Program-made: the position numbers and the translations under genes
Shown: piece after piece, positions 8,541-19,200 of the stretch
Layout: each line of letters opens with the position of its first letter
How positions within the stretch are numbered: position 1 is the stretch's first letter
NCBI RefSeq assembly: GCF_000622385.1
Contig: NZ_JASD01000008.1
Coordinates: 2,604,001-2,668,000 of the forward strand
Reading direction: 5' to 3'
Source: Sulfitobacter noctilucicola
GTDB taxonomy: Bacteria; Pseudomonadota; Alphaproteobacteria; Rhodobacterales; Rhodobacteraceae
Length of the DNA stretch: 64,000 bases
Notes under the pieces: generated by a model
The model's input: the letters and a program-made list of their open reading frames with translations, nothing else
Told to the model about the DNA's origin: nothing
The model's database searches: none

Positions 8541-9584
8541 ATGAAAAGCCCCGTCCATATTCTGCGCCGTTTGTGGCAGCGCACAGCCGAGCGCGCCCGC
8601 GTTGCACGTTTCGAACGCTCGGTGCGGCATCTGCATGGACCGGTGGCCCCCGATATTCGTGAGCACGAGGTGCTGGCCATCGTACTCGTGCGCAACGGGT
8701 CCTATTATCTGGACGAATTTCTGGCGTATTATCGCGCACTTGGCGTGAAACACTTTGCCTTTATCGACAACGGTTCAACCGATGACACGATAGCACGGAT
8801 CATGGCAGAGCCTGACACAATCCTTGACCAATCTCCGCTTCCCTTGGCTGAATACGAGGATCTGATCCGCGCGCACCCTGCCCAGAGGTACGGCCGAAAC
8901 CGATGGTGTCTCTATATCGACATGGACGAGATGTTTGATTTCGAGGGCCGCAAACAGATCGGGATCAATGGGCTGACCCGTTATCTTGAAGCGCAAGGCG
9001 CGACTGCGATGGTTGCGCAAATGCTTGAAATGTTTCCAAAAGCCCCGCTCAATGCGGTGAGCAATTACAGCTATGCACACGCGCTTGATGCCTTTTCCTA
9101 CTTTGACATCTCGACCCTGCGGCGGTTTGCGTATCACAGCCCCGAGATCGAGTTCAGCGATCTTTTGCGGAACAACACGGTGTCCGATGATCGGATACAG
9201 TTCATGTTCGGAGGGGTCCGCGGGAAGGTCTTTGGCGAAAACTGCTGCCTGACCAAACACCCGTTGATCTTCAACGGTGAAGGCGTCACTCCGGCCCCGC
9301 ATCCGCATCTGTCGATGGGAGTTGTCTGTGGCGATGTGACAGGCGTGATCAAACACTACAAATTCGCAGGCGATGCTATCGCACGGGATGCGGCATCTCT
9401 TTTGTCCGGCGATCTGGCGCATGGCGAAGACGCGGCGCGTGCTGCGGTGCTCTCTGACCAACCCGATGTGTCGCTTTTCTCTCTTGATGCGCGGCGCTGG
9501 AACCGCGTTGACCTGCTGATCCGCGCCGGATTTCTGGTCGGCTCGGCTCGGTTTTCAGCCTTCATCAAAGAGTATGAGGCATGA
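8541..9584 (+). CDS. glycosyltransferase family 2-like protein
   Basis: A 347-residue protein of the Glyco_tranf_2_4 type. AIVLVRNGSYYLDEFLAYY and FAFIDNGSTDDT form the nucleotide-binding start, and YIDMDEMFDFEG carries the metal-binding DxD-like acidic motif. There are no convincing membrane segments. Such proteins act on the cytoplasmic side in polysaccharide or lipopolysaccharide assembly; donor and acceptor are unknown. Its stop overlaps the start of the next GT2 gene (ATGA). It marks the left border of the polysaccharide locus. Confidence 0.82.
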   Translation: MKSPVHILRRLWQRTAERARVARFERSVRHLHGPVAPDIREHEVLAIVLVRNGSYYLDEFLAYYRALGVKHFAFIDNGSTDDTIARIMAEPDTILDQSPLPLAEYEDLIRAHPAQRYGRNRWCLYIDMDEMFDFEGRKQIGINGLTRYLEAQGATAMVAQMLEMFPKAPLNAVSNYSYAHALDAFSYFDISTLRRFAYHSPEIEFSDLLRNNTVSDDRIQFMFGGVRGKVFGENCCLTKHPLIFNGEGVTPAPHPHLSMGVVCGDVTGVIKHYKFAGDAIARDAASLLSGDLAHGEDAARAAVLSDQPDVSLFSLDARRWNRVDLLIRAGFLVGSARFSAFIKEYEA

Positions 9585-10525
9585 GTATCGCTGCTGTTGT
9601 GATCGGGCGCAACGAAGGTGATCGGCTGATGGAATGTTTGGCGGCGTTAAAGGGCAAGGTCGCGCAAATCATATATGTCGATTCAGGGTCAACTGACGGG
9701 TCGGTCGCGGCTGCCCGCAATGCAGGTGCCGAGGTCGTCGAACTAGATATGGCACAACCCTTTACTGCGGCGCGTGCCCGCAACGCAGGGCTGGCAGAGC
9801 TAGACGCAGAAACCGAGTATGTCCAGCTGCTCGATGGTGACTGTGTGCTGCGCGAAGGCTGGATCGAAGCGGCCCATGCTTTTCTACACGACAACGCCAA
9901 GGTTGCAGTTGTCTGTGGCCGGCGGAGAGAGCGGGCACCTTCGGCCTCAATCTACAATGCATTGATTGATGCGGAATGGGATACCCCTATCGGGCAGACC
10001 AAAGCCTGTGGTGGTGATGCGTTGATGCGTGTGACGGCCTTGCGCGAGGTTGGTGGATACCGCGATGACCTGATAGCCGGTGAAGAGCCGGAGATGTGTG
10101 TGCGGTTGCGACAACGCGGATGGCAAGTCTGGCGGCTGGACGCCGAGATGACATGGCACGATGCGGCGATCACGCGCTTTGCGCAGTGGTGGCGGCGGTC
10201 GGTACGGGCGGGTCACGCCTTTGCGGAAGGTGCCGCACTTCACGGCTCCGCGCCAGAGCGGCACTGGGTGGTCGAAACCCGCCGCGCATTGCTCTGGGGC
10301 GCGGTGATGCCACTGGGAATTCTGCTGCTGGCATTTCTTTTCGGACCTTGGGCCTTCGCTCTTTTCTTGGTTTATCCGCTACAGGTCTGGCGCTTGACCC
10401 GCCGCGTGGGGCTGGCTTGGGCGTTCTTCACGACCATCGCAAAGTTCGCGGAAAGTTACGGGGCGCTGAAATTCTACATCACGCGCCTGCGTGGCGGCTC
10501 CACCCGCATTATTGAATACAAATAA
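9581..10525 (+). CDS. GT2 family glycosyltransferase with C-terminal membrane segment
   Basis: A 314-residue GT-A enzyme. The core starts AAVVIGRNEGDRL, with IIYVDSGSTDGS and the metal motif LLDGDC. GGDALMRVTALREVGGY and the acidic IAGEEPEMCVRLRQRGW match the acceptor/catalytic-base region. A hydrophobic stretch (about residues 240-275) anchors it in the inner membrane. It is translationally coupled to the previous glycosyltransferase and convergent with the WecG-like gene. It probably adds one sugar to an undecaprenyl-linked repeat unit. Confidence 0.87.
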   Translation: MSIAAVVIGRNEGDRLMECLAALKGKVAQIIYVDSGSTDGSVAAARNAGAEVVELDMAQPFTAARARNAGLAELDAETEYVQLLDGDCVLREGWIEAAHAFLHDNAKVAVVCGRRRERAPSASIYNALIDAEWDTPIGQTKACGGDALMRVTALREVGGYRDDLIAGEEPEMCVRLRQRGWQVWRLDAEMTWHDAAITRFAQWWRRSVRAGHAFAEGAALHGSAPERHWVVETRRALLWGAVMPLGILLLAFLFGPWAFALFLVYPLQVWRLTRRVGLAWAFFTTIAKFAESYGALKFYITRLRGGSTRIIEYK

Positions 10526-10541
10526 ATATCAACGCGACGCG

Positions 10542-11345
10542 CTACCTCTGTCGCAGCGACTGCGCGATCAATGAGGGCAGAATAGCAAAACATTTGGCAT
10601 AGCGCGGTATCATCCGGGTTGGACTTTGCAACGCACGCCACAGCCATTCCAGCGCAAGCGCGCGCATGATTTTCGGGGCGCGTACCTGATGACCAGAAAG
10701 GAAGTCCAGACCCGCGCCAATAGACGCAAAGCCGACGTCAGGCGCGTGCTTGCGACCCTGCGCGGCAAAAATCTCCTGCTTTGGTGCACCCAAAGCAACA
10801 AAGCATAACCCCGCGCCAGAGGCCGCAAGAGCCTGAAAAATCTCCTTGGCCTCATTGCCCGCAGGGTCGAACCCGTAACGCGGAGAATGGGTGTAGGCGA
10901 CCTGAAGACCGGGTACGGTCCGGGTCAATGCATCGGCTGCGCCCTTCAATGCCGCGTCAGAGCTTCCGACCAGCGCAATCGGTGCGTCCATTTCCGCGCA
11001 GACTTTGCAAAGGGGGATAATCAGATCAGAGCCGGGCATCAGCGCGACCGGTTTGCCTGCAAGACGGGACATCCAGACCACAGGTCGCCCATCCGCCACC
11101 ACCAAATCATGCGCGCGGTAAGCGCTCAGAAAGTCAGGGTCATGCGGCAGTTTGGTCAGATGATCCAGATTGAGCGTGGCAAGGGCAAAGCCCGTACGAT
11201 TTTCAAAGCGCTGGCGGACCGCCTGAAACAATGCCCTACGTGTCGGCACATTAACCTCGACCTCATGCGCAATACTGCCAAATTTCACTTGTCCACATCC
11301 ACCCGACCTGTTGCCGATAGGCGGCAGTCGCGCACTGTGTCGCAT
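10542..11345 (-). CDS. WecG/TagA/CpsF family glycosyltransferase (GT26)
   Basis: A 267-residue cytoplasmic enzyme of the WecG/TagA family, which usually adds the second sugar to a lipid-linked monosaccharide. Diagnostic stretches are VVADGRPVVWMSRLAG, PIALVGSSDAALKGAA, CFVALGAPKQEIF and the Arg-rich end WLWRALQSPTRMIPRY. It is alone on its strand between two plus-strand genes. Together with the ExoY-like initiator at 35365-36111 it could start the left-hand repeat unit. A second WecG domain exists in the fusion at 47395-48774. Confidence 0.9.
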   Translation of the reverse strand: MRHSARLPPIGNRSGGCGQVKFGSIAHEVEVNVPTRRALFQAVRQRFENRTGFALATLNLDHLTKLPHDPDFLSAYRAHDLVVADGRPVVWMSRLAGKPVALMPGSDLIIPLCKVCAEMDAPIALVGSSDAALKGAADALTRTVPGLQVAYTHSPRYGFDPAGNEAKEIFQALAASGAGLCFVALGAPKQEIFAAQGRKHAPDVGFASIGAGLDFLSGHQVRAPKIMRALALEWLWRALQSPTRMIPRYAKCFAILPSLIAQSLRQR

Positions 11346-11493
11346 GAATTACTCATTAAAATCAAATTCTTGATCCAATATTGCCCAGATCGTTTGTGAC
11401 TGAGCGTGCAGTCTAGCGGGATGACAAGCACCGCGCCAAGTGCTAGTTTGTCCGCCAGTTCAAATCAACGGCAGGGCAGGCGACAAGACATAC

Positions 11494-12945
11494 ATGGGAA
11501 ACGGACTTGCATACCTGATGCTGGCCATCTGGCCGTTTGTCTGCCTCGTGCTGTTTCGCACACAGAAGGTGGAGCGGGCTTTGATCTGGTCCATTCTTGG
11601 GGGATATCTGTTTCTGCCGCCGCTGACAGAGTTCAATTTGCCGCTGGTGCCAGGGATGGACAAAGTAACCATCCCGAATCTTTCAGTCCTTTTGATTATG
11701 ATGTTTGCGCTCAAACAAAAGGTGCAGCTGATCCCGCAGTCGCGCCTGGCGCTTTTTCTTGGGGCGGGGCTGATCCTTTCGGCCATTCCGACCGTGCTTA
11801 CCAACAGGGACCCGATCATATTCGAAGTGCTTCGCAATGCCGATCCGATCCTGTTCGTGGTCGACCGGTTGCCCGGCCAGTCGGTGCGCGACATCGGCTC
11901 GGTTCTGATCTCTCAGGTTCTGACAATCGTGCCGTTTGTGCTGGCGCGGCAGTTTCTGTCCAGTGACGAAGGGTTGCGTGAAATCCTGTTGGCCTTGATG
12001 GTTGGCGGACTGGTCTATTCAGTGCCTTCGCTCATCGAAATTCGTCTGAGCCCGCAGATGAACGTCTGGATTTACGGCTTTTTCCAGCATTCCTTCGAGC
12101 AGACCATTCGGGCAGGGGGCTATAGGCCCATTGTCTTTTTGCCTCACGGCCTGTGGCTTGCGCTGCTTGTCTGCGCGGCCCTGATGTCGGCGGCGGCATT
12201 GACCCGTGCGACAGCACCGGTTGACCGCTGGAAGGTGCTGATGTTGGCTGGCTATCTGGCGATGATGCTGGTGCTGTGCAAAAGTTTTGCGTCTTTGGCC
12301 TACGGGCTTGCGCTGACACCGCTTGTCTTGTTCGCCCCGCCCAAATGGCAGATCCGGCTGGCGGCAGCTTTTGCATTCATCGCGGTGGCCTATCCGATGC
12401 TGCGCACCTTCCAGCTTGTGCCACTGGACGCGATCCTCGCCCAAGCAGAAGCGATCAGTGTCGAGCGTGCAGAAAGTCTCGCCTACCGCTTCAACAACGA
12501 AGAGCAACTCCTTGCCCGTGCTGCAGAAAAACCGGCATTTGGCTGGGGCGGTTGGGGTCGCAGCTTGATCCGCAATCCGGAAACCGGTGAGATTATGACG
12601 ATCCCGGATGGCCGCTGGATTATCATTTTCGGCACATTCGGGTGGCTGGGCTATATCTGCGAATTCGGGCTGTTGGCCTTGCCGCTTGTCCTGATGTGGT
12701 GGTCATTGCGGCAGGGGCCTGCGCTGTCGCCCTATGTTGCGCCGCTCTGCCTTATTCTGGGCGTAACGATGATCGACATGTTATTGAACGCTACATTGAC
12801 CCCGTGGACATGGCTGACCGCTGGCGCAATCCTCGGACACGCGGAAAAGCGGATGCCGCGTCCCGCCAAAAGACCGCGTTTTGAGTTGCAGGGTGCCGCG
12901 ATATCCGATGCGGCGCTGCCGCAAGGGAAACGCACCATCTTTTGA
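11494..12945 (+). CDS. O-antigen ligase/polymerase-like membrane protein (Wzy-type)
   Basis: An integral membrane protein of about 483 residues with around ten hydrophobic segments. The large periplasmic loop carries the late FGWGGWGRSLIRNPETGE region typical of the Wzy_C/O-antigen ligase superfamily. ATG 11494 (MGNGLAYLMLAIWPF) starts directly at the first membrane span; an in-frame GTG at 11440 is possible. It is the likely polymerase of the left-hand polysaccharide system and is followed by a 275 bp gap before the PKS gene. Assignment as polymerase rather than ligase rests only on context. Confidence 0.75.
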   Translation: MGNGLAYLMLAIWPFVCLVLFRTQKVERALIWSILGGYLFLPPLTEFNLPLVPGMDKVTIPNLSVLLIMMFALKQKVQLIPQSRLALFLGAGLILSAIPTVLTNRDPIIFEVLRNADPILFVVDRLPGQSVRDIGSVLISQVLTIVPFVLARQFLSSDEGLREILLALMVGGLVYSVPSLIEIRLSPQMNVWIYGFFQHSFEQTIRAGGYRPIVFLPHGLWLALLVCAALMSAAALTRATAPVDRWKVLMLAGYLAMMLVLCKSFASLAYGLALTPLVLFAPPKWQIRLAAAFAFIAVAYPMLRTFQLVPLDAILAQAEAISVERAESLAYRFNNEEQLLARAAEKPAFGWGGWGRSLIRNPETGEIMTIPDGRWIIIFGTFGWLGYICEFGLLALPLVLMWWSLRQGPALSPYVAPLCLILGVTMIDMLLNATLTPWTWLTAGAILGHAEKRMPRPAKRPRFELQGAAISDAALPQGKRTIF

Positions 12946-13220
12946 ACTTGTAGATCGTCTGGCGCTCCATACATCCGTTCAAAGTCAAATCGGTCGTAGT
13001 ATTGTTTCCAATCCCGGGAAACTCCCCGTGAAGCGGCTTGATTGTTGTGATATTCACGGCATCGAACTGGCCTGCTGCAACACATGGCCTCAAACCCAGC
13101 GCAGAAGGTTCTAAATGGCATAAAAATGCCTGAATTAACACGTAAACGGCTTCGGTAGCCCATATGAAGGGCATTGGGCGGCGTTTGATGACCCACTTGA
13201 GACGGGATGAGTTGGTACAG
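12946..13220. other. 275 bp gap upstream of the PKS operon
   Basis: No convincing complete gene lies here. The stretch must hold the promoter of the PKS-NRPS operon, but no clear -35/-10 or operator could be picked by eye. On the minus strand around 12950-13080 a short frame reads sensibly (SRDWKQYYDRFDFERMYGAP) without a start or family match; it may be the remnant of a lost gene or chance. Confidence 0.4.
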
Positions 13221-16200
13221 ATGACGACTTCGGAAAAGCACCCTCAGCGGGGTGAAGACATTGCAATTGTTGGCCTTTCCGTCAACGTCCCCGGTGCTGC
13301 CGGGGTGGATGCGTACTGGGCTAACCTCGCGCAAGGGGTGGAATCGATCCGCCGCTTGTCAGAGCAGGAACTGCTGGATGCAGGCGAGACTGCGCAAACT
13401 TTGGCCCAAAAGAACTACGTACCGGCCGCTGCCCTTCTGGAAGGGTTTGATACCTTTGACGCGGATTTCTTCGGTTTTTCGCCCAAAGATGCGGCGATCC
13501 TTGACCCACAGCACCGCAAGTTTCTTGAGGTGGCGTGGGAAGCGATGGAGCAGGCGGGCCATCCGCCCGAAACCATTCCCGGACCTGTCGGTGTCTACGC
13601 AGGCTGCGGTATGGGCAGCTATTTCTATTTCAATATCTGCTCTAACCCCGATCTGGTTGACGATGTGGGCATGTTCCTGCTGCGCCACACCGGCAACGAC
13701 AAGGATTTCCTGTCGACCCGTGTAAGCCATGTGTTTGACCTCAAAGGTCCGTCCATCAATCTGCAAACCGCGTGTTCCACGTCTTTGGTGGCCATACACT
13801 ATGCGTGTCAGGCGTTGCGCGCAGGCGAGATCGACATGGCGCTTGCAGGCGGTGTCACGATCGAGTTGCCGCAGGGGCGCGGCTATGTGTTCAAGGAAAA
13901 CGAAATTCTGTCGCCCGACGGGCATTGCCACGCCTTCGATCACCGCGCTCAGGGTACGGTGTTCGGTTCCGGTGCAGGTGCCGTGGCGCTGCGGCGTTTG
14001 TCGGATGCGGTGGCAGATGGGGATCATATCTGGGCGGTCATCAAAGGCTCTGCCGTCAACAATGACGGCGCAGCCAAGGCGGGCTACCTCGCTCCTTCCG
14101 TGGATGGGCAGACACAGGCGATTGCAGCGGCGCTTGATGCCGCAGGGGTGAAGGCACAGAGCATCGGCATGGTCGAATGTCACGGAACGGGCACGTATCT
14201 CGGTGATCCCATCGAGGTCGCGGCGCTGACCGAAGCCTATCGCGCGCAAACAGACGCGGTGGATTTCTGTCGCATTGGATCGGTGAAAACAAACATCGGC
14301 CATTTGGACACGGCGGCCGGTGTCGCTGGTCTGGCTAAAGCGACGCTCGCATTGCACCATAAACAGATGCCACCGTCTTTGGGGTACGAAGCCCCGAACC
14401 CCGCGATTCCTTTCAATGGCTCCCCGTTCAGTGTGAACGATACGCTGACCGACTGGCAGGCGGGTGACGGCCCGCGCCGTGCTGCGGTAAACGCGCTTGG
14501 GGTCGGGGGTACAAACGCCCACACGATCCTCGAAGAAGCGCCTTTGCGTGCGCCTTCCGAGGAAAGCGACTGGCCTTTTCATGCGTTGACGGTGTCTGGC
14601 GCGTCGAAAGCCGCGCTTGACGCAAATACCAAAGCGCTGGTGCAGCACCTGCGGCAGCACCCCGATCAGCCGTTGGCAGATGTGGCGTACACGCTCAAGA
14701 ACGGGCGGCGTGCGTTCGAGAAACGGCGTGTTGTTGTGGCTGAAACGCATGAAGAAGCGGCGCAACTGCTGGAGAACGCGGACACCCGCCGCGTGTTTAC
14801 CCATGATACGCTGGGCGACGCACCCGAAGTGGTGTTCATGTTTCCCGGTGGCGGGGCGCAATATGTTGGCATGGCACGGGATCTTTATGAAACCGAGCCG
14901 GAGTTTGCCGAGTGGATGGACAAGGGGCTTGAGCATCTCGCCCCGCAGCTCGACTATGACATACGCGCCATCTGGTTGCCTCAGGACGCTCAGTCCGATG
15001 AGGCGACAGAGCGTTTGAAGACACCGTCGGTGCAGCTTCCGCTGATTGCAATCGTGGAATACGCGCTGGCAAAACTGTGGATGTCATGGGGTGTTCAGCC
15101 TGCCGCGATGGTGGGCCACTCCATGGGCGAAAACGTCGCCGCTTGTCTTGCCGGGGTGATGAGCTTTGAGAACCTGATAGATCTGGTTCTGTTGCGCGGT
15201 CGCCTGTTCGATGAGGTGCCGGCGGGCGGGATGTTGTCCATTTCAGCACCGCTTGGCGCTATTGCGCCGCTGTTGGGTGACGACCTTGATATCGCGTCTG
15301 TAAACGCACCTGAGCTGATCGCTGTTTCAGGCCCGCAGGCGGCACTTGATGCGATGCAGGAACGGCTTGCCGGCGCAGGGCTTGAGTACCAGCGCATTGC
15401 CATCGACATCGCTGCACACAGCCGGATGCTGGAGCCGATCCTGGACCGCTACCGTGATTTTCTGGCAGGCCTTGATCTGCAAGCACCACAGATGCCGTTT
15501 GTCTCGAATCGATCCGGCGCGTTGATCACCGCCGACGAAGCGACAAGCCCCGATTACTGGGTCGGACAGCTGCGCAATACCGTAAATTTCGCTGACTGCA
15601 TCACGACATTGTCGGCCCCGCGCAAGCGTATCTATCTCGAAGTCGGGCCGGGCAAAGCGCTGTCCGCATTGGCACAGATGAGCGAAACAGTGGCACCTGC
15701 GCAGGTGCTGTCATCCCTGCGCCATCCCGAGCAGGATATCGCGGATGACATGTATTTCGTATCGGTGATCGGACGGCTTTGGGCCTGCGGGCTTGATGCG
15801 GACTGGTCACAGATTTGGGGCGAGGCACGGCGCAACCGTGTGGTCTTGCCAACCTATCAATTCCAGCGCGCACAATACTTTATCGAACCCGGCAAAGCTG
15901 CAGTGATCGAAGCGGCACCTTTGCTTGAGCGTCGTGATAACATGGAAGATTGGGGATCTGTGCCCGCGTGGCGCCCGCGTCTGGCTGAAACAGAGATCGA
16001 CGTTGCAACTGAACTGGCGCTTGCGCCGTCGAAGTGGCTGTTCTTTACAGACGAGGAGGGTGTCGCCGCTCCTGTTGTTGCGCGGTTGCGTGATGCGGGT
16101 CACCTCGTCACTTGTGTGCGCGCGGGCGATGCATTTGCTCAAACAGACAAAGAGACCTACACGATTGCACCCGAGCAAGGGCGCGCCGGATATGACCAAC

Positions 16201-19200
16201 TGATTGCCGCAGTGGCAGAACAAGAACGATCACCGGACCGCATTGCGCATTTCTGGCTGACCGACGATCATGTAGCACCACGGCCCGGCTCATCGAAATT
16301 CGACCGTAATCTGGAGCAAGGTTTCTGGAGTCTCACGTGGCTTGCGCAAGCGCTGTCTGAGGCGGGGCTGGACGCGCCTTTGCATCTATCGGTGTTCACC
16401 GCCGGTGCCGCACAGGTAAAGGGAGAGGACGTCCCACATCCCGAAGAAGCGATGGTTTCAGGCCCTGCAGGGGTCTTTGGCCGGGAATTGCCGGGCGTGA
16501 CTTGCGATCAGATCGATCTTGAGCCGCAGGCAAAAATTGACGACACCGCGAAAGGCTGGTTTGCCAAGCGCCCGCCCGAAACGGATGAAAACGATGACGA
16601 CCTTACGGACCGATTGCTAGAGGAATTGACTGCAGTTTCCGGCAACCGTGTTGTCGCCTACCGCGGCGCAAAACGGTTTGAGCAAAGCTACAAGCCGGTG
16701 CCCCTTGGCCCGAACGATAAAGCTGCATTCCGCGATGGCGGCACCTATCTGATTACGGGTGGTTTCGGTGGGATCGGCCAGACACTGGCCGCCGATATTC
16801 TGCGCGAAAACAAGGCGGCGGTTATTCTGCTGTCGCGTGAGGCGCTGCCGGAACGGTCCCTCTGGGATAGCTATCTTTCGACCCATGACACTTCAGATCG
16901 CACCGCCCGGCGGATGCGTGCGGCAATGCGCCTTGAGGAAATTGCCAAAATGGGTGGTGGCACGCTTGAGGTGGCAGCGGCCGACGTTGCCAACCTTGCG
17001 CAGATGCGCCGCGTTGTTTCGGACCTGACAGAGCGCTACGGCAGCGTCACAGGTGTGATCCATGCGGCCGGAACGCTGGATGACGCGCCATTGCTGGCTA
17101 AGTCGGACGCCCGGATTGACGCGGTTCTGGCCCCCAAGGTTCAAGGCTTGCGCGTGATCGATCAGGTGCTGCCTGATGGTGCGCTTGAACTGCTGGTGCT
17201 GTTTTCGTCCACGTCTACGGCCACCCGCGCGGCAGGACAGACAGATTATGTTGCCGCTAACGCATGGTTGAACGCCTTTGCCGCAGCCCGTCGCGGTGGC
17301 AAGACCAAGGTCGTCGCAGTCAACTGGGGGATCTGGTCAGATGTCGGCATGGCCGCCAGCGCCTTGCAAGGTGGCGCAGGCGATGTGCTGCCACCGCGCC
17401 AGATAGACAGTGCACTAATCAAGCAAGCTGGTGCCGATTCTGCCGGCGATCCGGTCTTTACCGCGCCGCTGTCGACAGATCATTGGATATTGGACCAGCA
17501 CCGGACAACCGACGGTCAGGCAATCCTGCCCGGTACCGGATATATCGCCGTGCTTGCAGAAGCAGCGGCGGCGCAAGGGCTGGCGGGCTTCGAGATTTCC
17601 GACCTCTATTTCCTGCGCGCCCTGCCGGTCGAGGCAGGCACGTCACGCGAGTTGCAGCTCACTTTGCATCCCGAGGGAGACGGCTTCGCGGTCGAGATGC
17701 GCAGCGATTGCAGGCTTCAGGGGAAATCCGGCTGGCAACTGCACGCGCAGGCCATGGTATCGCCTCCTCAGGTGGCGCGCCCGAATGCGCTTGATCTCGC
17801 CGCGATCGAAAGTCGATGCCCCGACACGCAAACCGCGCCTGAGGGCGGACGCCTTAAGACGGCGCAGGAGGCGCATCTGGACTTCGGTCCCCGCTGGCAT
17901 GTCTTGCAAAACACGCGAACGGGCGCGGGCGAGGGGCTTGCCGATCTGTCATTGCCTGTCGCATTAGAAAGCGACCTGCGAGACGGTCATGTGTTGCATG
18001 CAGGATTGATGGATCTTGCGACCGGTTGGGCGATGGAGCTTGTCCCGGGCTATGACACATCCCACCTCTGGGTGCCGGTCTCCTATGGCATGATCCGTGT
18101 GCATGCACCGTTGCCGGCCCGGATACGCTCATGGGTACGTTTGTCGGACGGGGCGGCCAGCGACGGCTTTGCACGGTTTGACATCGCGCTGACCGATGTC
18201 TTTGGCAATGTGCTGGTTGAGGTCGGTGATTTTGAGATGAAACGCCTTGAGGGTGGATTTGGCACCACGCCACTGACATCCGCCGAAGTTCGCTTTGAAG
18301 ATGAGGATGACAGCGGGGCAGACCTGACACCGGCGGAAGAGCGCCTCGCTTATCTGGTCTCACAGGGGATCCGTGCAGAAGAAGGGCCGCAAGCGCTGCG
18401 CCGTGCACTGGCATTGGACGTCCCGCAAGTCATGGTGTCTTCGGTGCCTCTGGCCCAGTTAATCGCGCAAGCCAACCAGCCGGTGCAGGACAGCGCGCCT
18501 GTAGGTCAAAGTTTTGAGCGGCCCGATCTTGACGGGTCATTCGTGGCACCGCGCAACCGTATCGAAGAACGGCTGGCGGATCTTTGGCAAAATCTGCTGG
18601 GTGTCAGCCCTGTGGGGGTCGAGGACAGCTTTTTTGATCTTGGTGGGCATTCCCTGATCGCGGTGCGGCTTTTCGCCAGCATCAAACGCGAATTCAAGGT
18701 GGAGTTCCCCATCTCCGTTCTGTTTGAGGCTCCGACAATCGCCAAATGTGCGGCACTAATCGCTGCTGAAACAGGCGACGCGGGCGATCTTGCGGATGGA
18801 GAAGTCACCGCTGCGCCGGTTGAACGTTTCGAGTTCCTTGTGCCGCTCAATCAAAGTGACCGCACAGATGCACCGCCGCTGTTCATTGTGGCGGGTATGT
18901 TTGGCAACGTGCTGAATCTGCGGCATCTGGCACTGCCTTTCAGTAAAGAGCGCCGGGTGTATGGCGTGCAGGCCCGCGGACTTATCGGCGAAACTGACCC
19001 ACACCGTGATGTGAGCGCCGCCGCCGCCGATTATCTGGCAGAGATTAAGCGGGTCCAGCCACAAGGCCCCTATCTGGTGGCAGGATATTCCGGTGGCGGT
19101 ATCACCGCCTACGAAATGGCGCAGCAATTGCGCGATGCCGGAGACGCAGTTGGTGCTGTGATCTTGCTTGATACCCCGCTGCCTGTGCGTCCGTCGCTGA

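Noticed and set aside
13359..14936. Long open frame on the minus strand opposite the PKS ketosynthase and acyltransferase
   Set aside because: It is antisense to a strongly conserved gene, has low-complexity His/Arg/Gly-rich sequence and no family features. Such shadows are common in GC-rich genes.
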